This document shows, piece after piece, positions 8,812 to 18,257 of a DNA stretch of 64,000 bases. Source of the DNA: Stutzerimonas stutzeri (GTDB lineage Bacteria > Pseudomonadota > Gammaproteobacteria > Pseudomonadales > Pseudomonadaceae); assembly GCF_024448715.1 (NCBI RefSeq), contig NZ_JAMOHZ010000010.1, forward strand, positions 62,001 to 126,000, given 5' to 3'. Each line of letters begins with the position of its first letter. The first letter of the stretch is position 1. A model generated the notes under the pieces. The model was not told where the DNA came from and did not search any database. It was given only the letters and a program-made list of their open reading frames with translations. A program made the position numbers and the translations under genes.

Positions 8812-10029
8812 TTAAACCACAGAGCCCAGCTGGAAGATCGGCAAGTACATGGCGATAATCAGACCGCCAACCAACACCCCCAAAACCGCCATGATCATCG
8901 GCTCCATCAGGGCAGTGAGGCCATCGACCATGTTGTCCACTTCATCCTCATAGAACGTCGCCACCTTGGCGAGCATCTCGTCCAGCGCGCCGGACTCTTC
9001 GCCAATTGCCGTCATCTGGATCGCCATACTGGGAAAGGTGCCGGTTGTACGCATCGAGAAATTCAGCTGCATACCACTGGAAACGTCATTCTTGACCTTC
9101 GCCGTAGCATTGCGGAACACCACATTGCCTGTGGCGCCCGCGACCGAGTCCAGCGCATCCACCAATGGCACTCCCGCAGCAAAGGTAGTGGAAAGCGTCC
9201 GAGCAAAGCGAGCCACGGCGGATTTGTACAAAATATCGCCAACCACCGGCACCTTCAACAGGACCCTGTCAAACCAGTTACGGAATTTCTCGGATCGTGT
9301 ATGCGCTTGTTTGAAAGCATAGGCGGCACCGATAAGGCCGATCAGTACGACATACCACCATTCCTGTAAGGCTTCCGATAGGCCGATCACCATCAAGGTG
9401 AACGCCGGCAGCTCGGCGCCGAAATTGGCAAAGACGCTCTGGAACTGCGGAACCACCTTGATAAGCAAGATGGCAGACACGATGATTGCCACCAACACCA
9501 CGGCAATCGGGTAGTTCATCGCCTTCTTGATCTTGGCCTTCAGCGCCTCTGTCTTTTCCTTGTAGGTCGCTACTCGATCAAGCAATGTTTCCAACGAGCC
9601 GGACTGCTCGCCGGAGTCAACCAGGTTGCAATAAAGATCATCGAAGTATTGCGGCTTCTTGCGAAGCGACGAAGCAAAGCTGTTACCCGCCGCGACCTCC
9701 TGTTTAAGGTCGTCCACCAGTTTGCGCATATTCTGGTTATCGAACCCCTCACCGATAATGTCAAAAGACTGCAGTAGCGGCACGCCAGCTTTCATCATGG
9801 TCGCCATCTGCCGGGTGAACAGGGCGATATCCATCGGCTTGATCTTTTTTCCGGCACTGAACAGCGAAACCGACTTTTTGCGAACCTTTTGTGGATTGAC
9901 GCCCTGCTTGCGCAATTGAGCCTTGACCAGCGCCGGGCTGACGCCGCTCAGCTCGCCTTTTACCTTTGCGCCTTGCTTATTCGTTCCTTCCCAGGTGAAG
10001 ATACTGGTTTTTACCGCTTTCTGCGCCAT
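8812..10029 (-). CDS. pilC: Type IV pilus inner-membrane platform protein
   Basis: GspF-family polytopic protein that couples the assembly ATPases to pilin insertion. The 405-aa protein has two repeats of the GspF domain (about residues 70-190 and 275-395), each led by the motif 'FTRQMATMMKAGVPLLQSFD' / 'FARTLSTTFAAGVPLVDALD', and three membrane helices. It starts 1 nt after the pilB stop. Required for piliation, and hence for natural transformation in P. stutzeri. Confidence 0.97.
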   Translation of the reverse strand: MAQKAVKTSIFTWEGTNKQGAKVKGELSGVSPALVKAQLRKQGVNPQKVRKKSVSLFSAGKKIKPMDIALFTRQMATMMKAGVPLLQSFDIIGEGFDNQNMRKLVDDLKQEVAAGNSFASSLRKKPQYFDDLYCNLVDSGEQSGSLETLLDRVATYKEKTEALKAKIKKAMNYPIAVVLVAIIVSAILLIKVVPQFQSVFANFGAELPAFTLMVIGLSEALQEWWYVVLIGLIGAAYAFKQAHTRSEKFRNWFDRVLLKVPVVGDILYKSAVARFARTLSTTFAAGVPLVDALDSVAGATGNVVFRNATAKVKNDVSSGMQLNFSMRTTGTFPSMAIQMTAIGEESGALDEMLAKVATFYEDEVDNMVDGLTALMEPMIMAVLGVLVGGLIIAMYLPIFQLGSVV

Positions 10030-10030
10030 G

Positions 10031-11734
10031 TTAGTCCTTGGTCACCCGGTTGACTTCTTCCAGGCTGGTCACGCCCTGCATGGCCTTGACCAAGGCCGAG
10101 GTTCGCAGATCGTTGAAGCCGTCTTTACGCATCTGGGTGGAGATATCGATGGAATTACCGTCCTCCATGATAATCCTGGCCAGCGACGGCGTGTTTTTAA
10201 CCACTTCATAAATACCGACACGGCCTTTATATCCACCCTTGCAATTATCGCAGCCAACCGGGCCGTAGATTTTGAAGGTACCGATCTTATCGGCAGGGAA
10301 GCCCTCTTCCAGTAGGGCCTCCCTTGGCAGTTCCACTTCTTTTTTGCAGCTATTGCAGAGCTTGCGCGCCAGCCGCTGGGCGATGATCAGGTTCACCGAA
10401 GTCGCGATATTGAATGCCGCCACGCCCATGTTCCGTAGCCGCGTCAGGGTTTCTGCTGCACTGTTGGTGTGCAGGGTAGACATCACCATATGCCCGGTCT
10501 GCGCAGCCTTGATCGCAATTTCCGCGGTTTCAAGGTCTCGGATTTCGCCCACCATGATCACGTCCGGGTCCTGACGCAGGAAGGCCCGCAGCGCCTGAGA
10601 AAAGTCCATGCCCTGCCTAGGGTTGACGTTGACCTGGTTGATGCCCTCGAGGTTGATCTCCACCGGGTCTTCGGCGGTGGATATATTCACGTCCACCGTA
10701 TTGAGAATATTCAGGCCGGTATAAAGGGATACCGTCTTGCCCGACCCCGTCGGGCCCGTTACCAGAATCATCCCTTGGGGCTGCTTGAGCGCATTCATGT
10801 ACAGCTCTTTCTGATCCTCCTCGTACCCCAGCGCATCGATGCCCATTTGCGCACTGGAGGGGTCGAGAATCCGCATCACGATCTTCTCGCCCCACAGCGT
10901 GGGCAAGGTGTTGACGCGAAAATCGATCGCCTTGGTCTTGGACAGCTTCATCTTGATCCGGCCATCCTGCGGCTTGCGCCGTTCGGAGATATCCAGCCCG
11001 GCCATGACCTTCAGGCGCGCGGAGATACGCGGGGCCAGCTGGATAGGCGGACGGGCGACCTCATGAAGGATGCCATCGGTACGCAGGCGCACCCGATAGG
11101 CCTTTTCATAGGGTTCGAAGTGCAAGTCCGATGAGCCCCCGCGAATGGCGTCAAGCAGCATCTTGTTGACGAAACGAACGACCGGGGCGTCATCCGCAGC
11201 CTCACCGCCCTCTTCCGTCTTGCCGTCATCGCTGACGGTCTCGACATCGACGCCATCCAGATCGACCTCACCCAGATCTTCCAGTCCTGTCGACCCGCCG
11301 TCATACAGCTTGTCGATCGCATCGCCCAGCTTGTCGTCCTCAACCAGGATCGACTCAATGGTCAACCCGGTACTGAATTGAATATCAGAGATGGACTGAT
11401 GGTTGGCGGGGTCGGAGATGGCTATATATAGCTTAGTGCCACGCTTGGAGAGCGGCAGCACACGGTGCTGACGTGCCAACTTCTCACTAATCAGGTCTTT
11501 GGGCAGTGAATCCTTATCTAGTGCAGACAAATCCAACAATGCGACACCGAATTGGTCGGACGCAAGCTCCGCTATGACACGGCCTTTCGCCAGCTTGTTC
11601 TGCACCACATAGCTAACGAAGGGAGTTTTGCTGCGAAGGGCCTGGACCTGTGCCTGCTGCGCTATTTTTTCATCCAGCACCCCAGCTACGACCATCTGCC
11701 GTGCCAATCCGGATAGGGAAATGTTTTCGCTCAT
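10031..11734 (-). CDS. pilB: Type IV pilus assembly ATPase
   Basis: Hexameric cytoplasmic ATPase that powers pilus extension. It has 567 aa. The N-terminal MshEN-type domain (about 1-150) is followed by an acidic linker rich in Asp/Glu (150-185) and the GspE core: Walker A GPTGSGKT at 327-334, an Asp box, Walker B 'DPDVIMVGEIRD' and a His box. The tetracysteine zinc site (CNSC ... CDNC) lies near residues 460-500. It is first of pilB-pilC-pilD-coaE-yacG and divergent from pilAI. Confidence 0.97.
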   Translation of the reverse strand: MSENISLSGLARQMVVAGVLDEKIAQQAQVQALRSKTPFVSYVVQNKLAKGRVIAELASDQFGVALLDLSALDKDSLPKDLISEKLARQHRVLPLSKRGTKLYIAISDPANHQSISDIQFSTGLTIESILVEDDKLGDAIDKLYDGGSTGLEDLGEVDLDGVDVETVSDDGKTEEGGEAADDAPVVRFVNKMLLDAIRGGSSDLHFEPYEKAYRVRLRTDGILHEVARPPIQLAPRISARLKVMAGLDISERRKPQDGRIKMKLSKTKAIDFRVNTLPTLWGEKIVMRILDPSSAQMGIDALGYEEDQKELYMNALKQPQGMILVTGPTGSGKTVSLYTGLNILNTVDVNISTAEDPVEINLEGINQVNVNPRQGMDFSQALRAFLRQDPDVIMVGEIRDLETAEIAIKAAQTGHMVMSTLHTNSAAETLTRLRNMGVAAFNIATSVNLIIAQRLARKLCNSCKKEVELPREALLEEGFPADKIGTFKIYGPVGCDNCKGGYKGRVGIYEVVKNTPSLARIIMEDGNSIDISTQMRKDGFNDLRTSALVKAMQGVTSLEEVNRVTKD

Positions 11735-11985
11735 GGTGGCCTCGATACAATCTGTGTCCGCCTTATAGCGCAGATGCCGGTGGCTGCAAACAAGGTCAGC
11801 GGCAGGTGACGTTCTTGGTCACATATCGCCCGCAAAGAGTCAGCCCAGATGTTGCAACTCGGCCTTTTCACCTCGACGCTTGAGGCGCGGGAAGCTATAC
11901 AGCGCCCGGGAAGAGTCTTTCGGCAACGACAATTGGTTGAGGTGCTTCACAGTATTGGCCGCTGAGCTCAAGCCAAACGACAGCT

Positions 11986-12001
11986 GGCACGCGAACTGCT
12001 T
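11986..12001 (+). promoter_or_regulatory. Sigma-54 (-24/-12) promoter of pilAI
   Basis: TGGCACGCGAACTGC has GG at 11987-11988 and GC at 11999-12000, exactly 12 bp apart, close to the consensus TGGCACG-N4-TTGC. Transcription should begin near 12012, about 34 nt before the pilAI ATG. In Pseudomonas pilA is activated by PilR with RpoN; pilSR is not in this window but rpoN is. The rest of the 311-bp pilB-pilAI gap (11735-12045) shows no gene. Confidence 0.88.
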
Positions 12002-12045
12002 TAGGTCTGCCAGGCTCACAGCCTTAACACTTAAAGGAGATTCAA

Positions 12046-12465
12046 ATGAAAGCTCAGATGCAGAAGGGTTTTACTCTAATTGAATTGATGATCGTTGTAG
12101 CGATCATCGGCATTCTGGCCGCAATTGCACTGCCGGCATATCAGGACTATACCGTACGCTCCAACGCTGCCGCTGCCCTGGCCGAAATCACCCCCGGCAA
12201 GATTGGCTTTGAGCAGGCGATCAACGAGGGTAAAACTCCGTCGCTCACTTCTACTGACGAAGGCTACATTGGCATCACCAGCTCTACTTCTTACTGTACC
12301 GTGGCGCTTGATACTGCTGCAGATGGTCACATCCAGTGTACTGCCAAAGGCGGCAATGCCGGCAAGTTTGATACCAAAACAATCACGCTTAATCGTACCG
12401 CTGACGGCGAATGGAGCTGCGCCAGTACCCTTGACGCCAAGTACAAGCCAGGCAAGTGTTCCTAA
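12046..12465 (+). CDS. pilAI: Major type IV pilin PilAI
   Basis: Structural pilin, 139 aa as a precursor. The short leader MKAQMQKG is cut by PilD, giving mature Phe1 with Glu5 in [27 protein letters not shown]. The globular domain has four Cys (SYC, QC, SC, KC), enough for two disulfides; the last closes the C-terminal loop. The protein ends Lys-Cys-Ser: a C-terminal serine is where TfpO attaches glycan in P. aeruginosa group I pilin, and a TfpO-like gene lies downstream. A strong AAAGGAG site precedes the ATG. A sigma-54 promoter upstream and a terminator downstream make it a monocistronic unit. In P. stutzeri the equivalent gene is required for piliation and transformation. Confidence 0.95.
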   Translation: MKAQMQKGFTLIELMIVVAIIGILAAIALPAYQDYTVRSNAAAALAEITPGKIGFEQAINEGKTPSLTSTDEGYIGITSSTSYCTVALDTAADGHIQCTAKGGNAGKFDTKTITLNRTADGEWSCASTLDAKYKPGKCS

Positions 12466-12473
12466 TCGAGCCT

Positions 12474-12507
12474 AAAAAAAAGAGCGGCTTTAACCGCTCT
12501 TTTTTTT
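12474..12507 (+). terminator. Terminator between pilAI and pilAII
   Basis: The perfect 7-bp stem AGAGCGG / CCGCTCT (12481-12487, 12494-12500) has a 6-nt loop, an upstream A run and a downstream T run. It should end most pilAI transcripts, so pilAII and the genes after it probably depend on read-through or a weak promoter. Confidence 0.92.
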
Positions 12508-12532
12508 CGCCTGCTTTTTACTTGGAGGAAAC

Positions 12533-12958
12533 ATGAAGCTTGTGAAAGTGTCGTGCCGCGGCTTTTCTCTAATTGAGCTGATGATCGTGCTATCCATCAT
12601 CGGCATTCTTGCGGCCATTGCCTTTCCCGCTTATCAGAACTACACCGTGCGCTCGACAGCCGCTGCCGCCTTGGCCGAAATCACCCCGGCAAAGGCTGCG
12701 TTCGAGCACGCAATCAGCGAAAGTCACATCCCTTCACTTGTGTCCGGCTTACCGGGGTTTATTGGCATCGGCGCGAGCACCAACTATTGCACGGTGACGC
12801 TCATTACAGCGGCGACGGGGTCGATCACCTGCACCACCCGGAATGGCATGCCAGGGCGGTTCAACGGCAAAATCATCACCCTTACCCGCACGGCGGAGGG
12901 CTTGTGGGGCTGCACCAGTGACCTGGACAGCCAGTATAAGCCGGGGAAATGCCTCTAA
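12533..12958 (+). CDS. pilAII: Second type IV pilin-like protein PilAII
   Basis: A 141-aa prepilin clearly paralogous to PilAI: same layout, same four cysteines, near-identical first 45 mature residues ([31 protein letters not shown]). It differs in the leader (MKLVKVSCRG, with an extra Cys) and ends Lys-Cys-Leu, so it lacks the C-terminal serine of PilAI. In the P. stutzeri work I recall, pilAII is weakly expressed, does not replace pilAI, and its loss raises transformation frequency. The GGAGG site 4 nt before the ATG is strong, so low expression would be transcriptional. The preceding terminator fits that. Confidence 0.93.
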   Translation: MKLVKVSCRGFSLIELMIVLSIIGILAAIAFPAYQNYTVRSTAAAALAEITPAKAAFEHAISESHIPSLVSGLPGFIGIGASTNYCTVTLITAATGSITCTTRNGMPGRFNGKIITLTRTAEGLWGCTSDLDSQYKPGKCL

Positions 12959-12983
12959 ACCTTCAGCCAACGAACTACACCAG

Positions 12984-14375
12984 ATGCTCTTCTTTAAAAA
13001 TAAAGGAATACTGATTGCGGCTTTTTTTCTGCTTGTTTTTTCGAGCACCAGCCTCAGTTATTGGCTGCTTGATTACAGCTGGCTGGAACAGCAAAGAATT
13101 ACCCAGCTACTGCTCGTAGTTGCTGCCTCAGCGGCACTCCAGCTGGGTTACCTGCGTCGCCCTGGCGCCTTTGCCCCGCCCGGCAATGCAGTGTTATTGG
13201 CGTTTATCTTAGGCTTGGCTTCCGCGTTGTTATCTCAACACCCGCAATGGGCGCTGAAGGAGTGGGCAAAATATGCGTCCAGCCTGGCATTGATTATTTA
13301 TCTCGGCCATGTTCTTCGCCAAACAGCCGCTCAACAACTAGCGCTTTTCATCCTCTTGGTCACGTCAGTACTGCTGGCCGTGCAATTTCTCGCCTTTTAC
13401 CTGGCCTCTTTTTTTACCGGAACACGTGACGTCAACCCCTATTTGATGTATCCAGGGTTCGATAATCCGCGTTTTTATGGCCAGTTTCAAATACTGCTTA
13501 TTCCTATTCTGCACGGCTTGTCATTCCAGCAGGGCTGGAACAAGAAGCTGTTTAACCAGAACGTCATCTATCTAGCTCTTTTATGGCAGTGGTGCATTGT
13601 CTGGGCGCTGGCGGGGCGTGGTGTTTTGCTAGGCCTCTGCATAGCGTGTATGGTCACTCTGCTGGCCACCGGCGCTCGCTACAAGGCACTACTGTTACAG
13701 GTTGCGACATTCGCCTTGGCCGGTGCGGCACTTTATTTTCTTCTTTTCTTCTGCATTCCCGAATGGGTGGGGCTGGCCAGAGATATACCTTCCGGTTTGA
13801 GGTTTGATCTTTCCAAGCGAGATGTTCTATGGCAGGGCGCATGGGAAATGATCCAAGCCCACCCGTTTCTGGGTGTCGGGCCTCTGCACTATTCGGCTGT
13901 ATGGAACCATATCGGCGCACACCCGCATCAGGCTACCTTGCAGTTTCTTGCTGAATGGGGCATTCCGGCAACGTTACTATTTCTGTTCAGCATAATGACC
14001 GGCATGTTGCGAGGGATGAATAGAATTCGCAACAATACGGATGTACCTGACGCTGCGTTATGGATGGCCCTGCTGGCTTCGTTGACGCTTGCTCAAGTCG
14101 ATGGTGTATTTGCCATGCCCTATACCGAAGGCTGGCTGGCGGTTATTGCCGGGTTGGCCCTAGCGCGCTGGGGAATCCCGGCAAGCGCTGCCGCCATTGC
14201 TTGCTCGATACGGCGTGGAATGTTCTCTATTCTTTTGCTGCTGGCCATAGCCATCATTGCGCGCATTTTGGTTGTGGAAGTTCCCTTGCTACATGAAACA
14301 TCTATGAAGTTTTATGAAGAACACAATATAGGCAGCCCACCCAGGTTTTGGGATCAGGGTTGGATTCCGATGTGA
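12984..14375 (+). CDS. tfpO: O-antigen ligase-like pilin O-glycosyltransferase candidate (TfpO/PilO-type)
   Basis: A 463-aa polytopic membrane protein with about 11 predicted helices and a periplasmic loop carrying the Wzy_C/WaaL signature 'HPFLGVGPLHYSAVWNHIGAHPHQATLQFLAEWG' (about residues 290-325). WaaL-type enzymes move lipid-linked glycan to an acceptor. The place directly after the pilin genes is that of tfpO in P. aeruginosa group I strains, whose target is the pilin C-terminal Ser. PilAI has that Ser. It starts 25 nt after pilAII. The start at 12984 is chosen because the earlier frame lies inside pilAII. The glycosyltransferase role is inferred, not shown. Confidence 0.75.
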   Translation: MLFFKNKGILIAAFFLLVFSSTSLSYWLLDYSWLEQQRITQLLLVVAASAALQLGYLRRPGAFAPPGNAVLLAFILGLASALLSQHPQWALKEWAKYASSLALIIYLGHVLRQTAAQQLALFILLVTSVLLAVQFLAFYLASFFTGTRDVNPYLMYPGFDNPRFYGQFQILLIPILHGLSFQQGWNKKLFNQNVIYLALLWQWCIVWALAGRGVLLGLCIACMVTLLATGARYKALLLQVATFALAGAALYFLLFFCIPEWVGLARDIPSGLRFDLSKRDVLWQGAWEMIQAHPFLGVGPLHYSAVWNHIGAHPHQATLQFLAEWGIPATLLFLFSIMTGMLRGMNRIRNNTDVPDAALWMALLASLTLAQVDGVFAMPYTEGWLAVIAGLALARWGIPASAAAIACSIRRGMFSILLLLAIAIIARILVVEVPLLHETSMKFYEEHNIGSPPRFWDQGWIPM

Positions 14376-14383
14376 GGCTCTGC

Positions 14384-15121
14384 ATGTCCAATCCACGTAT
14401 CAAGGCTTTTTCTCTTCACCTGCTGCTCTCTGCCTGCTTGGCGCTGGCGGTTGTTTGTCTGGTGTTCTTTATCTGGTACCCCAACCCGCTGCACACGGCG
14501 TTGGGCGTGACCAAGATATTTCTTATGCTAATAGCGATTGATGTGGTTCTTGGCCCTTGCCTTACTCTTCTGGTTTACAAGCAGAGCAAGAAGACCTTGG
14601 TCATGGATCTCTCGATAATTTGTGTTTTACAACTTGGAGCATTGCTGTATGGGTTGCATGCTGTGGCCGATGGTCGACCTGCATGGCTAGTGTTCGCTGA
14701 CGACCGGTTCCACCTGGTGCGCGCCAACGATATTGACGGACGCAAGCTGGATGAGGCGAAAATAGAGTACCGAAGCCCTTCATGGATGGGGCCGAAGTGG
14801 GTTTCTGTGTTGGAGCCCGAGAGTGCCGACGAAAAAAGCGATTTGCTGTTTGAGTCTGTTTTAGCAGGTGTCGATATTTCACAGCGTCCTAATCTTTACC
14901 AACCGCTGAGCAATGTCGAACTCGCCGTGCAAAAAGCAGGAAAACCTTTGGCGTTGCTTGAGAAATATAATACTCCCAAGGCTGTCGAGGTCATTCTACA
15001 AACCTACCCTAAAGCAGGCGCCTGGCTGCCCTTAAAGGCCAATCAAAAAGACATGGTGGTGTTGCTGAGGGAAAATAGTGGCGAGGTTATCGCTATTGTC
15101 AATGCTCAACCATGGAATTAG
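14384..15121 (+). CDS. TfpX/TfpZ-family type IV pilin accessory protein
   Basis: A 245-aa protein with three or four N-terminal membrane helices (about residues 8-95; 'LHTALGVTKIFLMLIAIDVVLGPCLTLLVYK' is the family hallmark) and a C-terminal periplasmic domain. In P. aeruginosa, TfpX, TfpY and TfpZ are encoded next to group II, III and V pilins and help pilus assembly or retraction; group I strains have tfpO instead. Here both types sit side by side. It starts 8 nt after the ligase-like gene, so the two are probably cotranscribed. TfpX versus TfpZ cannot be settled by eye. Confidence 0.78.
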   Translation: MSNPRIKAFSLHLLLSACLALAVVCLVFFIWYPNPLHTALGVTKIFLMLIAIDVVLGPCLTLLVYKQSKKTLVMDLSIICVLQLGALLYGLHAVADGRPAWLVFADDRFHLVRANDIDGRKLDEAKIEYRSPSWMGPKWVSVLEPESADEKSDLLFESVLAGVDISQRPNLYQPLSNVELAVQKAGKPLALLEKYNTPKAVEVILQTYPKAGAWLPLKANQKDMVVLLRENSGEVIAIVNAQPWN

Positions 15122-15218
15122 AAACCGAGGAACTAGGGGCAGGTTAGGGTTTCTTGAAGCATCGCGTGCCACTCGGCGGGCTGCAACCGCCCTTACGGAT
15201 CTGCCTAACGCTAGAAAC

Positions 15219-15244
15219 AAAAACGCCCTGCAGATTGCAGGGCG
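15219..15244 (-). terminator. Terminator of cysD-cysNC
   Basis: The perfect 9-bp stem CGCCCTGCA / TGCAGGGCG (15224-15232, 15236-15244, loop GAT) is followed on the minus strand by TTTTT. It lies 20 nt past the cysNC stop. The convergent gene ends at 15121. Confidence 0.88.
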
Positions 15245-15263
15245 CTTTGCTTTACGGCATCGC

Positions 15264-17162
15264 TCAGATAGCGCCGCGTTTGCGCAGCAAATCAATGACC
15301 TGTTTGGCGCCTTCTTCCACTGTCAAAGACTCCGTATCGATCACCAGATCCGCATTGCCCGGCACATCGTAGGGGAAGGATTCACCTGGGATATTGTCGC
15401 CGGCCGCCGCATACAGACCCTGCGGGTCGCGCTGTTGGCAGGCTTGCGGTGAGGCCTGGACGTAGACGGTAATGGCACGATCAGCACCAATCAGCGCTTT
15501 GGCCTGTTCCCGACCTTCGGCATCCGGCGCAACGAAGGCTGCCAGGGTCAACAGGCCCGCCTCGTTGAACTGACGAGCCACGTGAGCGGCACGGCGCCAG
15601 TTCTCGGTACGTCCGGCGCGGTCCTGCGGAAGGCCCTTGTTCAGGTCGTGGCGTAGATTCTGACCATCCAGCACATAAACGGCGCGGCCCATATCGAACA
15701 GCTTGCGCTCAACCGCGTAGGCCAGCGTGCTTTTGCCGGCACCGGACAAGCCGGTAAACAGCACGGTAGCCGGTTGCTGGCCAAAGCGCGTCGCTCGCTC
15801 TTCGGTGGAAACGTGCGCCAGCGCGCCGTGATGCCCAGAGGAGCCCTGAGCAATCGGATCAGCGATGATCATGCCCGCGCCAACAGTGCCATTGGTGAGG
15901 CGATCGATAACGATAAACGAGCCGGTGGTGCGGTTCTGCGCATAGCCGTCGAGGGCGATCGAGGCATCCAGGCTGACCTTGACCCTGCCAATCTCGTTGA
16001 GCTGCAGACTGCTGGCGGAACCATGTTCCAGAGTATTTACGTCGACCCGGTGGGTGATGCTGGCGATGGAACCCGGCACGTAGCTGGTCGCACGCTTGAT
16101 GTCGTATTTCTTACCGGGCAGCATCGGCTCGTCAGCCATCCACACCAGCATGGCGTCGAAGCTGTCGACGATGCGCGGCTGGTTGTCAGCGTGCACCAGC
16201 ATGTCGCCGCGAGACACGTCGATCTCGTCTTCTAGCGTCACAGTGATCGCTTCACCTGGGGTTGCCTGCTCCAGTTCGCCATCGAAGGTGACGATAGACT
16301 TGACCTTGCTGCGCTTGCCGGATGGCAGAACCGTCACTTCGTCGCCTTTGCGCACGATGCCGCTGGCGAGCGTGCCGGCGAAGCCGCGGAAGTTCAGGTT
16401 GGGGCGGTTGACGTATTGCACCGGGAAGCGCAGATCGTCGAAATTGCGGTCGCCGGCGATCTCGACGCTTTCGAGAATCTCCATCAGCGACGGGCCTGCA
16501 TACCACGGCGCTCGCTCGCTGCGGTTTACCACATTGTCGCCCTTGAGCGCCGACATCGGTACGAAGTGTAGCGACGACGGCTGCAGCTCGATGCGCTCGG
16601 CAAAGGCGAGATAGTCGGCCTTGATGCGCTCGAAAACGGACTGATCGAAGTCCATCAGGTCCATTTTGTTGATGGCCACGACGATGTGCTTGATGCCCAG
16701 CAGCGAGGTGATGAAGCTATGGCGCTTGGTCTGAGTTTGCACGCCGTAGCGAGCGTCGACGAGAATGATCGCCAGGTCGCAAGTGGACGCACCGGTCGCC
16801 ATGTTGCGCGTGTACTGCTCATGGCCGGGGGTATCGGCGATGATGAATTTGCGCTTGGCCGTGGAGAAATAGCGGTAGGCGACATCGATGGTGATGCCCT
16901 GCTCGCGCTCAGCCTGCAGGCCGTCGACCAGCAGCGCTAGGTCGACGTCATCGCCAGTGGTGCCGGATTTTTTCGAATCGCGGGTGATGGCTTCGAGATG
17001 ATCTTCATAGATCATTTTCGAGTCGTGCAGCAGGCGCCCGATCAGGGTGCTCTTACCGTCGTCGACGTTGCCGCAGGTTAGAAAGCGCAGCAGTTCCTTG
17101 CGCTCATGCTGGGCCAGGTACGCGAGGATGTCCTCGCTGATCAAATCAGACTGATGAGACAT
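15264..17162 (-). CDS. cysNC: Bifunctional sulfate adenylyltransferase GTPase subunit / APS kinase
   Basis: A 632-aa fusion for sulfate activation. Residues about 20-440 are the CysN GTPase, which drives ATP + sulfate to APS with CysD: P-loop GNVDDGKS (31-38), DTPGHEQY and NKMD. Residues about 455-632 are an APS kinase (CysC) with P-loop GLSGAGKST (471-479), which makes PAPS. The fusion is normal for Pseudomonas. It lies 12 nt after cysD and ends at a strong terminator. Expression is expected to depend on CysB and sulfur limitation. Confidence 0.97.
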   Translation of the reverse strand: MSHQSDLISEDILAYLAQHERKELLRFLTCGNVDDGKSTLIGRLLHDSKMIYEDHLEAITRDSKKSGTTGDDVDLALLVDGLQAEREQGITIDVAYRYFSTAKRKFIIADTPGHEQYTRNMATGASTCDLAIILVDARYGVQTQTKRHSFITSLLGIKHIVVAINKMDLMDFDQSVFERIKADYLAFAERIELQPSSLHFVPMSALKGDNVVNRSERAPWYAGPSLMEILESVEIAGDRNFDDLRFPVQYVNRPNLNFRGFAGTLASGIVRKGDEVTVLPSGKRSKVKSIVTFDGELEQATPGEAITVTLEDEIDVSRGDMLVHADNQPRIVDSFDAMLVWMADEPMLPGKKYDIKRATSYVPGSIASITHRVDVNTLEHGSASSLQLNEIGRVKVSLDASIALDGYAQNRTTGSFIVIDRLTNGTVGAGMIIADPIAQGSSGHHGALAHVSTEERATRFGQQPATVLFTGLSGAGKSTLAYAVERKLFDMGRAVYVLDGQNLRHDLNKGLPQDRAGRTENWRRAAHVARQFNEAGLLTLAAFVAPDAEGREQAKALIGADRAITVYVQASPQACQQRDPQGLYAAAGDNIPGESFPYDVPGNADLVIDTESLTVEEGAKQVIDLLRKRGAI

Positions 17163-17174
17163 GATGCGGAATCC

Positions 17175-18092
17175 TTAGAAGTAGCCCTGACGTTTCTTTT
17201 CTTCCATCGAACCGGCGCCATCGTGGTCGATGACGCGGCCTTGACGTTCGGAAGTACGCGTCAGGAGCATTTCCTGAATGATCTCCGGCAGCGTCGCGGC
17301 GGTGGATTCCACCGCACCCGTCAACGGGTAGCAGCCGAGGGTGCGGAAGCGCACCATGCGCTTTTCGATACGCGCCTTCTCATCGTCGGAGAGGTGCTCG
17401 AGGATGCGCTCGTCGTCGATCATGATCAGCGTGCCGTTCTTCTCGATGACTTCGCGTTCAGCAGCGAAGTACAACGGCACGATCGGAATCTGTTCCAAGT
17501 AGATGTATTGCCAGATATCCAGCTCGGTCCAGTTCGACAACGGGAAGACGCGGATGGATTCGCCCTTCTTCACCTTGCCGTTGTAGACATTCCACAACTC
17601 AGGGCGCTGATTCTTCGGGTCCCAACGATGCTTGCTATCACGGAAGGAATACACCCGCTCCTTCGCCCGCGATTTCTCTTCATCGCGGCGCGCACCACCG
17701 AAGGCGGCGTCGAAGCCATGCTTGTCGAGCGCCTGCTTCAGGCCCTCGGTTTTCATGATGTCGGTGTGCTTGGCGCTACCGTGAGTGAACGGATTGATGT
17801 TCTGCGCGACACCGTCTGGGTTGATATGAGTGATCAGGTCCAGGTCCATCTCGGCGACCATCTTCTCGCGAAAGCGGTACATTTCCTGGAATTTCCAGCG
17901 CGTGTCGACGTGCATCACCGGGAACGGCAGGCGACCAGGAAAGAACGCTTTGCGTGCCAGATGCAGCATTACGGCGGAGTCTTTACCGATGGAATAGAGC
18001 ATCACCGGATTGTTGAACTCGGCGGCCACCTCACGAATGATGTGGATGCTTTCCGCCTCCAGCTGTTTCAGATGCGTCAGTTTGTCGACCAT
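17175..18092 (-). CDS. cysD: Sulfate adenylyltransferase subunit 2
   Basis: Catalytic ATP-sulfurylase subunit (305 aa) of the adenosine-nucleotide alpha-hydrolase superfamily. It has the PP-loop SIGKDSA at residues 34-40, '[16 protein letters not shown]' and the C-terminal '[31 protein letters not shown]', which is strongly conserved. It partners the GTPase CysN just downstream. First gene of the unit. Confidence 0.97.
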   Translation of the reverse strand: MVDKLTHLKQLEAESIHIIREVAAEFNNPVMLYSIGKDSAVMLHLARKAFFPGRLPFPVMHVDTRWKFQEMYRFREKMVAEMDLDLITHINPDGVAQNINPFTHGSAKHTDIMKTEGLKQALDKHGFDAAFGGARRDEEKSRAKERVYSFRDSKHRWDPKNQRPELWNVYNGKVKKGESIRVFPLSNWTELDIWQYIYLEQIPIVPLYFAAEREVIEKNGTLIMIDDERILEHLSDDEKARIEKRMVRFRTLGCYPLTGAVESTAATLPEIIQEMLLTRTSERQGRVIDHDGAGSMEEKKRQGYF

Positions 18093-18161
18093 AGCTACTC
18101 ACGAATTGGCAGATGGACGGCCGCGGGCCGGAACGAGGGCGCAACTTTAACACGGCGTTAG

Positions 18162-18191
18162 ATTCTAATCAGGCGGCCTTTTAGATCTAAA
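18162..18191 (-). promoter_or_regulatory. Possible cysD promoter region with TTAGATCTAA palindrome
   Basis: Upstream of cysD (minus strand) lies a 10-bp palindrome, TTAGATCTAA (18182-18191), within an AT-rich stretch, and a -10-like TAGAAT (plus 18162-18167). The -35 position is poor, as is usual for CysB-activated promoters. CysB binding is a guess. Confidence 0.3.
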
Positions 18192-18257
18192 TCTTCTAGC
18201 TTTATATCGGCTGAAAAACGCCTGGATATCTGCCAAGGCCTGACGAGATCACGCAAC

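Noticed and set aside
15122-15263. tRNA-Thr next to the pilin locus as in P. aeruginosa
   Set aside because: No tRNA-like sequence is seen between the accessory gene and cysNC or around pilAI; only the cysNC terminator.
15264-17162. The cysN-cysC fusion as a novelty
   Set aside because: The CysNC fusion is usual in Pseudomonas.
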